Positions 48,601 through 60,399 of a DNA stretch of 64,000 nt are shown in pieces (positions within the stretch are counted from its first letter, which is position 1; each line of letters starts with the position of its first letter). The stretch lies in assembly GCF_907164915.1 (NCBI RefSeq), contig NC_061864.1, forward strand, positions 3,493,389-3,557,388. Direction: 5' to 3'. This DNA comes from Impatiens glandulifera. Lineage: Eukaryota > Streptophyta > Magnoliopsida > Ericales > Balsaminaceae. The notes beneath the pieces were generated by a model. The model ran no database searches. It saw only the letters and a list, made by a program, of their open reading frames with translations, and was not told where the DNA came from. Position numbers and translations under genes: made by a program.

Positions 48601-49091
48601 TTATTTATAATAAAATGGTTCTTTGAAATTGAATTTTAAATTTTTTCTTGCGTTTTTTTTCACCAAAAATTACACACAAAAATATATTTGAAAACATAAT
48701 AAAATTTGGGGGATTTTTTTTTGATATTTTAGCCTATTTATTTAATTGTTTTAATTCATAAATTATACATAATTTATGTTTAAAATTATAATTAAATAAT
48801 TTCAATCACTTTTTACGTTTAATTTAGGTAAAATAAATACAATATTTTTACTTCAAATTATCATTTTTATTTTTATTTAATTTTCTTAATTAGAGTTTAA
48901 TTATCACAATAACTACTCTAATTTCATCTTTAATCTCTTTTTAGGTTAGGTTAAATTTAAAATTTTAAAATATTATTATAAATAATAATATTATTGGTAA
49001 ATTAGAGAATATCAAAATTTAATACTTACAAATTTTAAAATAAAACATAAAATAAAATTTACTAATCTAACTTTTAATTATAATATTTTAC

Positions 49092-49135
<44 letters not shown>

Positions 49136-50549
49136 TTTATTAAAATTATTTCTTATAATTTTTAATATTATTTCATTATTAAAATAAAAATATTAAAAAT
49201 AATACTAATCATTATAAAGGTTTAAAATATAAAATTAATTACTAATTTATAAAAAAAATTATAAATCAAATATACTTTTTTATAAATAATTGATTGTTAA
49301 ATAATATTAATAAACTTGTTAATGAGATATTTTAATTTAAAATTAAAATTTGTATATTTCATTTTATTTTTAATTATAAATTTTTAATTTCAATTCAATT
49401 TTAAAAATAAATTTTAAACAAATATTTTATTTAAAATGTTTTTTTTAATTATAAATATGATTTTTTAATAATATAAATATATGATAATATTTAAAAATAC
49501 AAATATATTTATATAAAATAAATTTATTTATAATAAAAAATAATTATATGTTATTGAAAATAATTATATAAAAAAACATTTATGGATAAATAATAATATA
49601 TTAACATTTTTAATTATTGAATTATTTAATAAAATTAAAGTTATTTATAAAATTAAATTTACTATACGCATTTCATTTCATTTTATTTTATTATCTTATA
49701 TAAAAATTAATTAAATATTTTTTATATAAATAATATTGTATTTTATAATTTTATATTTACTTTCTTTAACAAATAAAATAAAAAAATATTAATTTATAAT
49801 ACTAATTATATACATTTTATAATATAATATAGAGTATAAATTCTATTATTGTTTAGGAATTGATTTTAATTTTTTTTAAAGATAATTTATTTACATATCT
49901 ATATCATAATGTATCTTGTACTCTTGAATTTCATTAATAGTTAAATAATTTTGTAAAAACTTATAATTATATTATTAATTTATTTATTTCTACAATTTCT
50001 ATAAATTATATTTAATTTTAAAATAAAAATTTCTAAATAATTTTTTTATTATAATTTTTAATATATATATATATATATATATTGTTTTTATTAAGTTTAT
50101 TTATATAATTTTTAATAATATTCCTTTATTTTATTAATGGTAAATTAGATTTATTAAAATTAAATTAATACTAATTATTATAAAGTTTTAAAAAATTAAA
50201 AATAATTAATAATTTATAAAACATGAAAATATTCCAGTATTGTTTTGTAAATATTTGTAATTTAAAATAATAATATTAAATACCTAATTATTATTTTATT
50301 TTATTATAAATAATTAATTTGTAAATAAGATTAGTGAACTTGATTATAAGATATATATAAATTAAATAAAAATATATTTTTAATAATATATTTTAAAACG
50401 TTTCAAATTTTATTATAAATTTTATATTTTAATAATAAAAATATATGATAATATTTAAAAATACATATATTAAATAAATATATTTATATATAATAAAAAA
50501 TAATTAAATATTTTCATTCATTTTGAAAAAATGGTCAATCTATACTTTA

Positions 50550-50593
<44 letters not shown>

Positions 50594-51680
50594 TAATATG
50601 TTAATGAAAATAATTATATAAGAATATTATTGATAAATAATAATATATTAAAATTTTTAATATTAAATTATTTAATAAAATAATATTTATTTATTAAATT
50701 ACTTGAGATTATTTATTTATTATTTTAAATAAAAATTATTAAAATATTTTTTATAAAAGTAAAATAATTTTTTTACCTAACATTATTTATTATATATATA
50801 TATATATATAAGTTTTAGTTTTTTATTATTTTTTATATTCAAGACCTTTTAATAATAATTTAAATTCTTATGCAATGAATTGGTAAATGTTAATATTTTT
50901 AATACAAATTTGTGTTAAAAAGCATTTTTAACTTTTATTAATGAGCTAGTTGATGTGTTGAAGTAAAAATTTTATTATTATGTTTCTAAAAAAAAATTGC
51001 ATAAATTATATATTAGAGAGCAAAGTGAACTATCTAGAAGAAAATATGATATTTTTCTCTATGTAAATTATTTAAGATTCTAAAAAAATATACTTATAAT
51101 TGTGAGTTGGAATTGAATGGGGAAATAGATTATGAGATATCAAATAATAATATTAAGTATGTTGTAAATGTTGGAAAGAGATGGTATTTTTTTTTTTATT
51201 ATTTTTTTTTTTGTAGAGATTGGAACATCTCTAATATTTAATGTAAATAATCCTTATAGTAGATGGCATTTGAGTTAATAGATAATTATGTATTTTTTAT
51301 TGGTATAAAAGAGACATGTATTTGATATCATATGTTATGATATATAATATGATGAGAGTATTAAGAGAAGATAACAAAAAGTTTATACCACACTATAATC
51401 TAAATCAAGATGCAGAAAATAATCTATATATACTAATATGAAAATTAAAAATCACATGGTCTATAATCTATATTATGATTAAAAAAACAAATCAAATTTA
51501 CCAATTGGAAACAATAAGTTGGTGGCAAGGTATATGAATCATATGTAGATGACCATATATATAACTTGCTCAAATCTTCTACAACATTTGACTGGATAAT
51601 TATTTATAAAACTCTCACCAATTGTGAAATCAGTTTGTTAAAATGGTTTGACCCAGCCATACATACATAGGTATATTACT
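48601..51680. repeat. AT-rich repeat blocks B and C and 3' flank of the 176-aa gene
   Basis: Blocks at about 49040-49440 and 49955-50420 are diverged copies of the block at 42760-43150. Long (TA)n runs lie at 49094-49131 and 50553-50589. The stretch 50970-51035 matches 43467-43521, which makes this the right half of a segmental duplication whose left half ends at the broken exon at 44803. No gene was seen before 51681. Confidence 0.6.
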
Positions 51681-52797
51681 TCATCCCATTCTCTTCTTCT
51701 TCCTTCCCCTCTTCCTGCCAACATCATTGCTGCTTTTCGATGAGGATAATACTTCCTCTGTTTCAGTAGTAACAGATCCTATCAATTCAAATATAAAAGA
51801 ATTTTAAAATAAGCTAATTCAGATTGAAAATATTCATTCCAAACATAAAACAACAGCATCCTCTGTTGTTATGACAGAAACATCATCCAAATCTAACCCA
51901 ATGAATCAAAGTAATAGTCAGAGTTCATACACAGAGAGCTTGTACTGTCTGAACTTGGAGCAGGCGATGATGATGATGATGATAAAGGGCTTAACAGATC
52001 GTTCAGTTCAAGGTAGTGACCATCTTCTATGAAGAAATCAAACTCATACATCTCAAATCCCATTTCCAATTCATTATCAGTTATCTCCTTCCTTCCCTAC
52101 AAGTATATGTATATAGATATATTCAGTTAGACATGGATTGTGGTATCTAAATTTGTGTTTATATATGTTGAGAATTTACCTCGTTCTTGATGGAAAGGGC
52201 TTGTCCAAGTCCAACAGATTCGACAGAAGAATATTCAGCAAACGAGATTCCTGAATCAGATATGTTCTCCTCAAATGGATCAACCAAATCCTGATTGATA
52301 TTATTAAGTATACCATCTGCATTACAGAATTCAATTTTCCTGAGAAATTATTTGAATTTCAGTAAAAAAGACGCAATTCATTCTAACTGTAATCGATCAA
52401 GGTAATAAGTAGGCAAGAAACGCAATTCATTCGATGAGATGATGATTTAGGAAACAAAAGCATAATTAACAAATCTAACCGTGTAAATCTTTAGGCTGAA
52501 ACAGGAAATCATATATTTCATCATAACACGAATCCAGTGAAGACTTGATGACGCCGTTTGAACTTGATCTGAATAAGAAACAATGCATAATAAATTCAGA
52601 ATAAGTTAATCATTTTCAAATTCTTGCTAAAATTGGTAATCCCGTCCGTTCGTAACTCTAAAAAATCATGATTACATTGATTGATTGAATGATTCTGGAA
52701 TTGGATCGGTCATAACATGAGAAATTCAACGTTTAATAGCTATCTAGGTTTAGTAGTAGGAAGAAGAAGAAGAGAGAGAGAGTGATTACCCCGCCAT
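51681..52797 (-). CDS. unrecognised 176-aa acidic protein with basic C terminus, 5 exons
   Basis: Predicted exons in transcript order: 52797-52790 (only 8 nt, ATGGCGGG), 52568-52480, 52316-52180, 52096-51898, 51778-51681. They sum to 531 nt, keep one frame across all four GT-AG junctions and end in TGA. The protein starts MAGSSSNGVIKSSLDSCYDE and is acidic and Ser-rich. It contains YEFDFFIEDGHYLELNDLLS, followed by six consecutive serines, and ends GRKRGRKKKRMG, which looks like a nuclear localisation signal. The ELNDLLSPL-type motif loosely recalls the C-terminal regions of some NAC transcription factors, but there is no NAC domain, so I do not assign a family. A CT-rich leader with a GAAGAAGAAGAGAGAGAG tract precedes the ATG. 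A broken copy of exon 4 exists at 44575-44803. Splicing of the tiny first exon and the last exon is predicted only from consensus and frame. Confidence 0.7.
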
Positions 52798-55700
52798 AAC
52801 CAGACCTTCTTGTTGTTGAGCTCTGTTTCTCTCTCTAGTCTCTACTCTGTCTTAACAAATACAAAATCAGATTTGTATTTAAAGGAAGCTTAAGAGAGAA
52901 GATTGATTTTAGTTCTTAGTTGATGTTTTTATAATTTTAATTAAAACAAATTATTCAATATCTCATAAATCAAAATCATTCTTAAATATTTAAATGTATT
53001 ATTTATAATTTTAAATTTTAATCTGAAATGGAAAAAAAATGTTTATAGTAGTTACGTGGTGCTTTTTAATTGGAAGGATGATATGTATATATATCTTCCT
53101 TTAGGGACCCTGAAGTCAAATTTCTTAGTGGGATTATTCTTATTAAAGTAAAGGTCTTGTTTGATTTCGGTTATATAGGATTTTCAAAATCCACTATTAA
53201 ATTTAATTTTTCATATTAAATTATTATTTTTTTTTTGATATTTCGAAATAATAAATAATAAGATTATATTTTTGTAATATGATCTCAATAACACATTTTT
53301 TACTATCAAAACATTTAAATAAGGAGCAAATCATATAATGCCTAAATTTAAGTTACTGAAGATTATGAAACTAGACGAACGAAGGTTGAAATCTAGAATC
53401 ATTGTTGTAAAAGCATATTTTTTTTATATGTAATTTAGGGAGTTATTCCTTTTTACTATCTCATTACTTTAACATAAAAGTGTGAATCAAAATTGATATC
53501 AAAATTTTGACATTTTAACTACCAATTTAAAACACGAGTGTGATATGGTTAAAACAAAATATTTAAAAAAAATTATATGAAATGAACTTGAGACCAAAAT
53601 GTGAGCTACCTTAGTTTCAAATGAACATATTTATGATTTCTTTTATAACCAAATGTTTACAATTTTTCTTATTCCATGATATATAATTCATCTCAAATGA
53701 TCAAAAATGGATAAGTGTCTTTACTTTTGAACTGCCACAGATTCTCATTTCTGATTATCAGTATGATATAGTAATCTCATGTTGAGAGTTAACATTGATT
53801 TGGGATAATCAGAAGTATTTGTGATTTTTTAAAATATTTTTTAGTTATAATTTTGTGACAGAAAACTTAAATGTTTTTATGGGTTGTACCGTATTTGTTT
53901 TGTGATTTTAAGCTTTTAGCTATCAATGTTCTCCAATACTTCGGTATATGACAGTTTTTTTTTAATATAAAACAAATGATTTTGAGACTTGAAAGATTTG
54001 TGAGTCAAAATACAAAGATATACCAACGCTTGAAAACTATTAGAAAATTTTGGACTGGTCGAAAGATGGGGCCGTAAACATAAAAAAGTTTTTAAGACTC
54101 CAGACAAAAAAATGTTTTATTTCTTGTTCAAATAGTAAGGCCCAATCCAAAAACATAATAATTAAAATTTAGTTGATATTCTCTTACTTAGAATAAGTCA
54201 CTTCAAAGTGATAGTTTACTTTAAAATTGTTGTCGTTGACTGAGAAATATTTTACTATCGAAAAAATATATTTACAAAATTAGTCACATTAATTCATTTA
54301 TTTAAATAATAATAATTTTTTATTTTATAAACATAAATTATTTTTTTCGTAATATTTTTATTTTATCCTTTTTTTTAATAATGAAATTATCGAAGTTCCT
54401 TGTAAAAATAGGATCAACATTGATATCATGAAAAAAAAAATTATTTTGTAATCTAAGATAACTAAATCTCAATACCAAAGTCTAACTTAAACATTACCTA
54501 AACTTAAATGAATCTCTTATTTACTCAAAATGAGAAAGAAGAATCCACCAATGTTATTATTTGTAAGTAACAGTCGCATAAAAGTAAATGGCTACAAATT
54601 TTGAACATTAATATCTTATTTGTAAGCCTTATAAATTGTTTCTATTTCGGTTTCTATTTTTCTCTATATATTAATATTTTTTTATTTTACAGTAAATTCA
54701 TTTCAATTAAAAAACAGTACTTGTACAAATTAAAAAACAAATATTAAAATTTATAAAACATATTATAAAATCATAAGAAAAAATAAATGTCAATGTCATA
54801 AGATTGACTCTGATTCTTACATAGTGCGCAAAATCAAATAAACTTTTCCACATAAATTGACAACATTTCTATTTAGAACTATATGATTTGTTTGCTGTTG
54901 CTTAAAGTTTGTATTTTCTTATTTTATTAAAAAATTAGAGAGTGGGCATAAATTCTAAAATCACAACTTCCTAATTAGTGCAGGGAATGACAATGGGTGG
55001 ACCAGTCAATCTCCCTAAGCACAGTTTCTTTTATAAACTACACAAATAATATTTATTATAAAAATATTTTTAACTAACCCAATTTATAATATAAATAGTA
55101 TAAATAGTCTAATAAATTAAATATTTTTTTTATTCTTAATGTATTTATTTCAATGTTCAAAATAATATAAATAAAACAAAATATAAGTGTACATAAATGT
55201 GACAAGTATAAATATAAGTTCCAATCGTATTTATAATGTTATTGTGTTCGGTTTGAATACCGCAACGCAAATACCATCATCGTTACATTCCTGATCATAT
55301 GGTGACAATTGAAACAATTCGAATCGGTTATCATTGAGGCGGTATAAGTTGTCCTGTTTAAAATATTAAACAGGAAAATTAATGTGACAATTTTAACTAC
55401 CGACTCCTTTGTGAATTAAGAGAGTAAGTAATAAACTGTAAATGAAACAACTCATCATAATAATAAAATGCATAATCCAAAAAAATTATAATCATATCTT
55501 GAGATGATAATGTTTAAACACTTTCATCAAAATTGATCAAAACAAAAAATAAATAAAATGAAAACCTTTAACTCTTTATTATTTTTAACAACTTTCTATT
55601 TTCTCTAAACAATATTTGTGATAAGATAGTACTTTTTTAAGACTAATTTATTCTTTTAAAAAAATTAACACAATCTCACGTTCATTTTCCACAATTTAAA

Positions 55701-55965
55701 ATATTTTAATTTATTAACCATGATCACATGAACTAACACAATTGACTTACAATAGTTTTAAAAATAGATATTTTTTCTCTATAAAATTTTGACTACTTTA
55801 ATGTTTGAATAGACTAACTAAGCTAACAACAAAGGACCTTATATTTTCTTTTAACACGAATTTATATATTTTAAAATAGTTTAAATAGAGAAGGCACATA
55901 TACCTGAAATTAAATATTATTCATTGCTGCTTTCTCTCTCTAATCTCTTCAATACTATCCCAGTT
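52798..55965. other. AT-rich intergenic DNA
   Basis: This spacer separates the divergent 176-aa gene (minus) and UGT gene (plus) and so contains both promoters. No further gene or clear transposon end was recognised. Just before the UGT start, TTATATATT (55862-55870) and TTAAATAGAG (55881-55890) are TATA-like. Confidence 0.45.
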
Positions 55966-57351
55966 ATGGTGGCAGCCGAGTCATCCAACAAGCCGCACAT
56001 TGTCATCTTATCAAGCCCAGGATTGGGCCACATCATCCCACTCTTCCAGCTGGCAAAGCGCCTCGTCATCCATCACGGTTGCCACGTCAGCTTCTTAGCC
56101 ATCACAACCCATTCCTGCGCCGCCCAGCACCGCCTCCTCCACTCACCGGACCTCCCCTCCGATCTCCAGATCATCAACCTCCCCTCTGCTGACGTGTCAT
56201 CCTTCATAACCGCCGACATGCCAGTCCTCCATCAACTATACATCATCGTCCACGAATCGCTAAAACCTCTCCGGTCTATCCTCCTTGGACTAATGAACCG
56301 GCGTCCGCGTCCACGAGCATTAATAATCGACATCTTTACCACCCTTGCGTTTGACGTTTGCGTTCAGATTCATATTCCGGTTTATTTGTTCTTCACGCCG
56401 TCGTTAACTCTGTTTACTTGCAGTCTCTTCCTCCCCAATTTGAACCGCCCGGAAAATAACATGTTAGATCAAGTTCGTAATCTGAACATTGACGAGTATA
56501 ACTTGTTCTTACACCAATTCAGCCGGATGACAATGGCGACGGCGATCTTTTTCAACACATGGGTTGATTTCGAACCGGACCAGCTTCAGGCTATACAGAA
56601 AACCAAGTTATTCCTCGAGAAACCAATCCCTCCGATCCACCCTATCGGACCGCTCACCAAAGAAACCGAACCGGAAGTTTCAGATTCCGACGAAATAATC
56701 ATCAACTGGCTTAACAAGCAGCCGCCGGATTCGGTTTTATTCATTGCGCTTGGCAGCGGCGGTACGTTAACTCGGGAACAACTCACCGAGTTAGCTCTAG
56801 GAATCGAGATGAGTCGGCAACGGTTCATCTTCGTGACTCGGAAACCATTAAACGCCGGTGCCCCGGCGGCATATTTCAATGCTGACCGTACCGAGTTAGA
56901 GTCTGACTCGGACGGTTACCTTCCGGAAGGATTTAGAGACAGAACGGCCGAGATAGGTCTGGTGGTCCCGGGATGGGCACCACAGGTGGCTATTCTGAGT
57001 CACGAGTCGACGGGAGGGTTTTTATCGCACTGTGGATGGAATTCGACGCTGGAGAGCTTGGTGCATGGAGTTCCGATTATAGCGTGGCCGTTGTACGCGG
57101 AGCAGATGATGAACGCGTCGGCTCTGACGGGAGAACTTCGGGTGGCGGTGAGGCCGGCGGAGGAAGGGGAGGTTATAGGGAGGGAAGAGGTGGAGAGAGT
57201 GATAAGGATGTTGATGGAAGGCGAAGAAGGGAAGATTATAAGGAAAAGGACTAAAGAGATGAAGGTGAGCGCGGCGAGGAGTCTGTCAAACGGCGGTTCT
57301 TCATTCGAAGAGCTATCGAGTGTGGTGGAAACTTGGAAATCTATTCAGTAG
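55966..57351 (+). CDS. UDP-glycosyltransferase, UGT72-like (GT1)
   Basis: An intronless 461-aa GT1 enzyme that would transfer glucose from UDP-glucose to a phenolic or other small acceptor in the cytosol. UGT72 members include arbutin synthase and monolignol or anthocyanidin glucosyltransferases. The frame also stays open upstream from a TTG, but the first ATG is at 55966. Visible features are the catalytic His22 in SSPGLGHIIP, the partner Asp122 in LIIDIF, the GSGGTLT loop at about 263-269, and a complete 44-residue PSPG box at 337-380 from WAPQ to YAEQ. The PSPG box contains HCGWNSTLES and ends in Gln, the residue usual for UDP-glucose users. The middle of the N-terminal domain appears short. 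The segment that normally carries an LPGC-type motif before the FNTW block is not visible, although the family is usually about 470-480 aa. The acceptor cannot be predicted. It converges on the deSI-like gene, with 191 bp between stop codons. Confidence 0.93.
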   Translation: MVAAESSNKPHIVILSSPGLGHIIPLFQLAKRLVIHHGCHVSFLAITTHSCAAQHRLLHSPDLPSDLQIINLPSADVSSFITADMPVLHQLYIIVHESLKPLRSILLGLMNRRPRPRALIIDIFTTLAFDVCVQIHIPVYLFFTPSLTLFTCSLFLPNLNRPENNMLDQVRNLNIDEYNLFLHQFSRMTMATAIFFNTWVDFEPDQLQAIQKTKLFLEKPIPPIHPIGPLTKETEPEVSDSDEIIINWLNKQPPDSVLFIALGSGGTLTREQLTELALGIEMSRQRFIFVTRKPLNAGAPAAYFNADRTELESDSDGYLPEGFRDRTAEIGLVVPGWAPQVAILSHESTGGFLSHCGWNSTLESLVHGVPIIAWPLYAEQMMNASALTGELRVAVRPAEEGEVIGREEVERVIRMLMEGEEGKIIRKRTKEMKVSAARSLSNGGSSFEELSSVVETWKSIQ

Positions 57352-57542
57352 TATCCCTTTCATTTCTTGCCTTAAACCTGTTCGACGAAATGTCAAAGAG
57401 AGACAGATGATAATAATAATAACAATATATTTGTTCTTCAATCCATGAACACAAATATGTTACATAACTAGCCTGAGCTTCTACACACAAATTTGAACAC
57501 ATTCATGTTTAAGAGACAAGTTTGAATAAAGAAAACCAGTTT

Positions 57543-59010
57543 CTACTTCAAGACTTTTCTCAATTCGTATGGAGGCAAGCAGCCTTTTAGCGGCGATTGC
57601 AACAGCATTGACGATTTCGATAACTGCCTTTGTCTTGATGAGATAGAAGACAAGCAATTAAATGATGTTCTTAGCCTCGTCTTCTCACCGGGATCACCGC
57701 GTTCTACTTTCAGGGCATTGGGAAGCATACAATTGAACATTGATCCTATATATATATATATATATAACAAGAGAAATAAAATTCAAACACTTTGGAGTTA
57801 TTTAAGAAAACCAGCACCAAGACAAAGGGGAGATCATGAAATTTACCTAATTTTGCGAGGCGGTTTACCCACTTTGGAATTGATTTCCTTGTCAGCATCT
57901 GGCAAATGTCATTGCAGAAATGGTTGCAGTTCTTGGCGATCAAATGATAAGTGTCGCCATTATAGTTGGCAGAAAAACGCTCCATGAATTGCCTTACCTG
58001 AACCGCATCCCAGTCTGTAGTTCCGATTAATATAGACTTCTTAAACTTGAATCCCGGGCATTGACGGGGTTCAACCTCAAAGACACCACTAGAAGAAAAT
58101 TCATGAGCTCCAAATGCATATTCTACACCATGAACTGCAATGGAAAACCAAAACCAACACTTTTAACGACAACAGTGAAACACTACATATATATGTAGAT
58201 GAAATTGATTATGAAGCAAATTTTAACATTATGTTAAGTATATCCTGAAATAATCTAGGGCCTTGTTTGATCTAGTTATTTGAATTAACCCAGATAATCC
58301 ACTTTTTTTTTATGAAACAATTTTTTTTCAAATAACCCTACATCAAACAAGCTTTAAGGTATAAATATATAGTGAAAATAGTATTTATAATAATTTACTT
58401 ATAAATAGAGGGTATTTTAGTTGATTATTTGAATGATGTGATTAATGAGTAGATAACCCACGTCAAATAAACCCTGGATAATCACTTAAAAGGCCCCAAC
58501 CATATTTGTTGGCCTTGAAAGTCAATGAATTTTAGTTTCCTGAAGTTTTTGTATCTGGAAACGAATGCAGACAGATAAGTGTTTCCAAATGGGGGACGAC
58601 CAAGGTCGAGTTTTTAGTTCACAAAAACAATCGAGATCTTTCTTATAGATCCATTAGAAGTCTTAAATAGAATCATGACTGATATGGGTCAAACAAGAAA
58701 GACTGCATTCATTAAATCCAAGGTAGAGTGGATTATAGAATTTTGGGGGACAGCAAGATCAGAATGAATAAACTGAAAGTAACTAGGTAACTTTACCTTC
58801 AACACCAGAGTGAAAAATGCCGAGACCAGCCCAGTAAACGTATCCATTCATTGGTGTCAAGTCATAGACATTGAGATACACTGGCATCTTGCCAGGACCA
58901 TAATTATTAGCTGGTTTTACTTTGGGAAACAAACAGAAACGCATGGCTGATTTTCCTTTCAGCCTCAGAGGCATCTTTGGCTTCCATCCTTTCTTTGATC
59001 CAAACTTCAT
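57543..59010 (-). CDS. deSI-like PPPDE thiol peptidase, 3 coding exons
   Basis: Coding exons in transcript order: 59010-58797, 58134-57847, 57745-57543, which sum to 705 nt (234 aa) with matching phases (1 and 1). PPPDE/deSI proteins are small papain-like cysteine peptidases that remove ubiquitin or SUMO. Plants have several resembling Arabidopsis At4g17486. The catalytic pair is visible: His67 in GLGIFHSGVEVHG and Cys141 in HLIAKNCNHFCNDIC. Between them are YAFGAHE and GTTDWDAVQVRQFMERF, and after them IPKWVNRLAKLG. The C-terminal region after residue 168 is Ser/Lys/Arg-rich and appears lineage-variable. A MITE-like insertion lies in the first coding intron. The second intron ends in (TA)n directly before the acceptor. 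A 5' UTR intron is likely at 59059-59933. Confidence 0.92.
58258..58497. mobile_element. MITE-like element in an intron of the deSI-like gene
   Basis: The left end reads GGGCCTTGTTTGATCTAG and the right end is GATAATCACTTAAAAGGCCCC, whose reverse complement starts GGGGCCTTTTAAGTGATTAT. This gives an inverted GGGCCTT terminus. The 240-bp body is A/T-rich, with TTATTTGAAT and ATAACCC words near both ends. It lies inside intron 58135-58796. The target-site duplication could not be settled. Confidence 0.6.
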
Positions 59011-59058
59011 CTTTCAATCAATCAACTGGATCTAGTGCCAAATTTCCTCCAACTCAAC

Positions 59059-59933
59059 CTGCAAATGTATTATCCCACAGAGCCAGAATGAGTCAATGCT
59101 GAAAACCATCCAAAACTTCTCTAATGCCATGTTAAGCTAAAATTGTAAAAGTTAAAGATGTTGTTGCTTCTGCTTCTGATTTTACTCTCAGCAACAAAAG
59201 CAGTTTCCATGTGGTGGATAAACATTAAACATGACTTGTGATATTATCAATCTTGGCTAAGAACTGAATAAAACCCTAACAGCATAAGAACAAATGATTA
59301 CTTCCAAACAAGCCAAAAAAAGATTAATAAAGCTAGTTAATAAACTAAGTAAATTGAGTTTGGCTTTATTGTTGTAGATCTGCCCATTCTGTGAAAATAA
59401 AGTAAGGCAGACCAACTCTCCCACATACTCCAAACTGAATGTGGGAAGCCACTACTACTAAAACCCCTCCAACTTTTTATATAAAAAATATAGGAAAAAA
59501 AGAAGAAAGACAGACAGACAGAATATGAATGTGATATTTTATCTATGAATCATTCAAGATTATTGACAACTTCAGACTCATTCAAGCATAACTTCAACTT
59601 ATTATTTCTTTAGCCCACAAAAAGAAGAAGAGTATGAATATTAACTAGTGGTGCCTTCAGCCTTGGACTAAAAAATCCATAAGAAGCCAATACCACCTAA
59701 ATGTGATACTGTGTGAACAAGTAAGTAGATGGAAATGGAGAAGATTTAAGTAGAATTTAGGCAGATCTCGTTCAAATGGTTTTGCAGGGACACAAATTAT
59801 AATAGAATGAAGAGGTGTTTTGAAGAAGAAAATGCAAAACAGATCTCCAGGTTTTAAGAAGAGGGTAGAGTTTTAAGGAAACACTAGAGTATTGGATACA
59901 AAAGAAAGAAGAGAGGAACTTACGCATTGTGAT
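59059..59933 (-). other. probable 5' UTR intron of the deSI-like gene
   Basis: On the minus strand a strong donor (AATGC then GTAAGTTCC) lies at 59933 and an acceptor (ATTTGCAG then GTTGAG) ends at 59059, 48 nt before the start codon. Such leader introns are common in plant housekeeping genes. No coding frame spans this interval. It is predicted from splice consensus only. Confidence 0.5.
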
Positions 59934-60306
59934 ACAGAGGAGAAGAGACCGGAGTGGGGGCAAAATAGGCGGTTGAGGGAGACTAGTGATGAGAAGTGGA
60001 AAAGCAGTGTTGTTGTTCTTGGTTGAGCAGAAGACAAATTCTGCGGAGAGGACGACTGTATGTAATTATCTGACAAGATGCAGGCTGTTAATCCAGAGAC
60101 CACGCTCGCACACACGGTGTCTCACTCGCCGACAAATGCTCTTCAGCTACGACACCAGACATTATTATTGCATTTCATTGCATTCCATTCCATTCCATTT
60201 CATTTCATTTTCCATTAGATTAGAGAGAAGAAGAATGAAGAAATATATTACCCAAATTTTGCAATATTCTCTACTCTCTCTCTCTCTATCTCGTACTCTT
60301 CTTCGT

Positions 60307-60314
60307 CTTTATAT
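60307..60314 (-). promoter_or_regulatory. TATA-like element upstream of the deSI-like gene
   Basis: The minus strand reads ATATAAAG, followed by a GAGAGA-rich stretch (60270-60300) typical of plant leaders. If used, transcription would start near 60275, giving a first leader exon that ends at 59934. Confidence 0.35.
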
Positions 60315-60399
60315 GGTAATTTTAGTTCTAACAAAAATCAAATTATCAGCAATTACCGTATATGAAATTAATTTAGTTCTATCAAGTTGGATTATTTAA

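Noticed and set aside
55924..55965. 14-codon upstream extension of the UGT frame
   Set aside because: It starts at a TTG, not an ATG. Plant UGTs start shortly before the PHIVILSSPG motif, so the ATG at 55966 was chosen.
57746..57987. Open frames on both strands over the second deSI intron
   Set aside because: The plus-strand frame is antisense to the deSI exon. The minus-strand frame simply reads through the donor into the intron.
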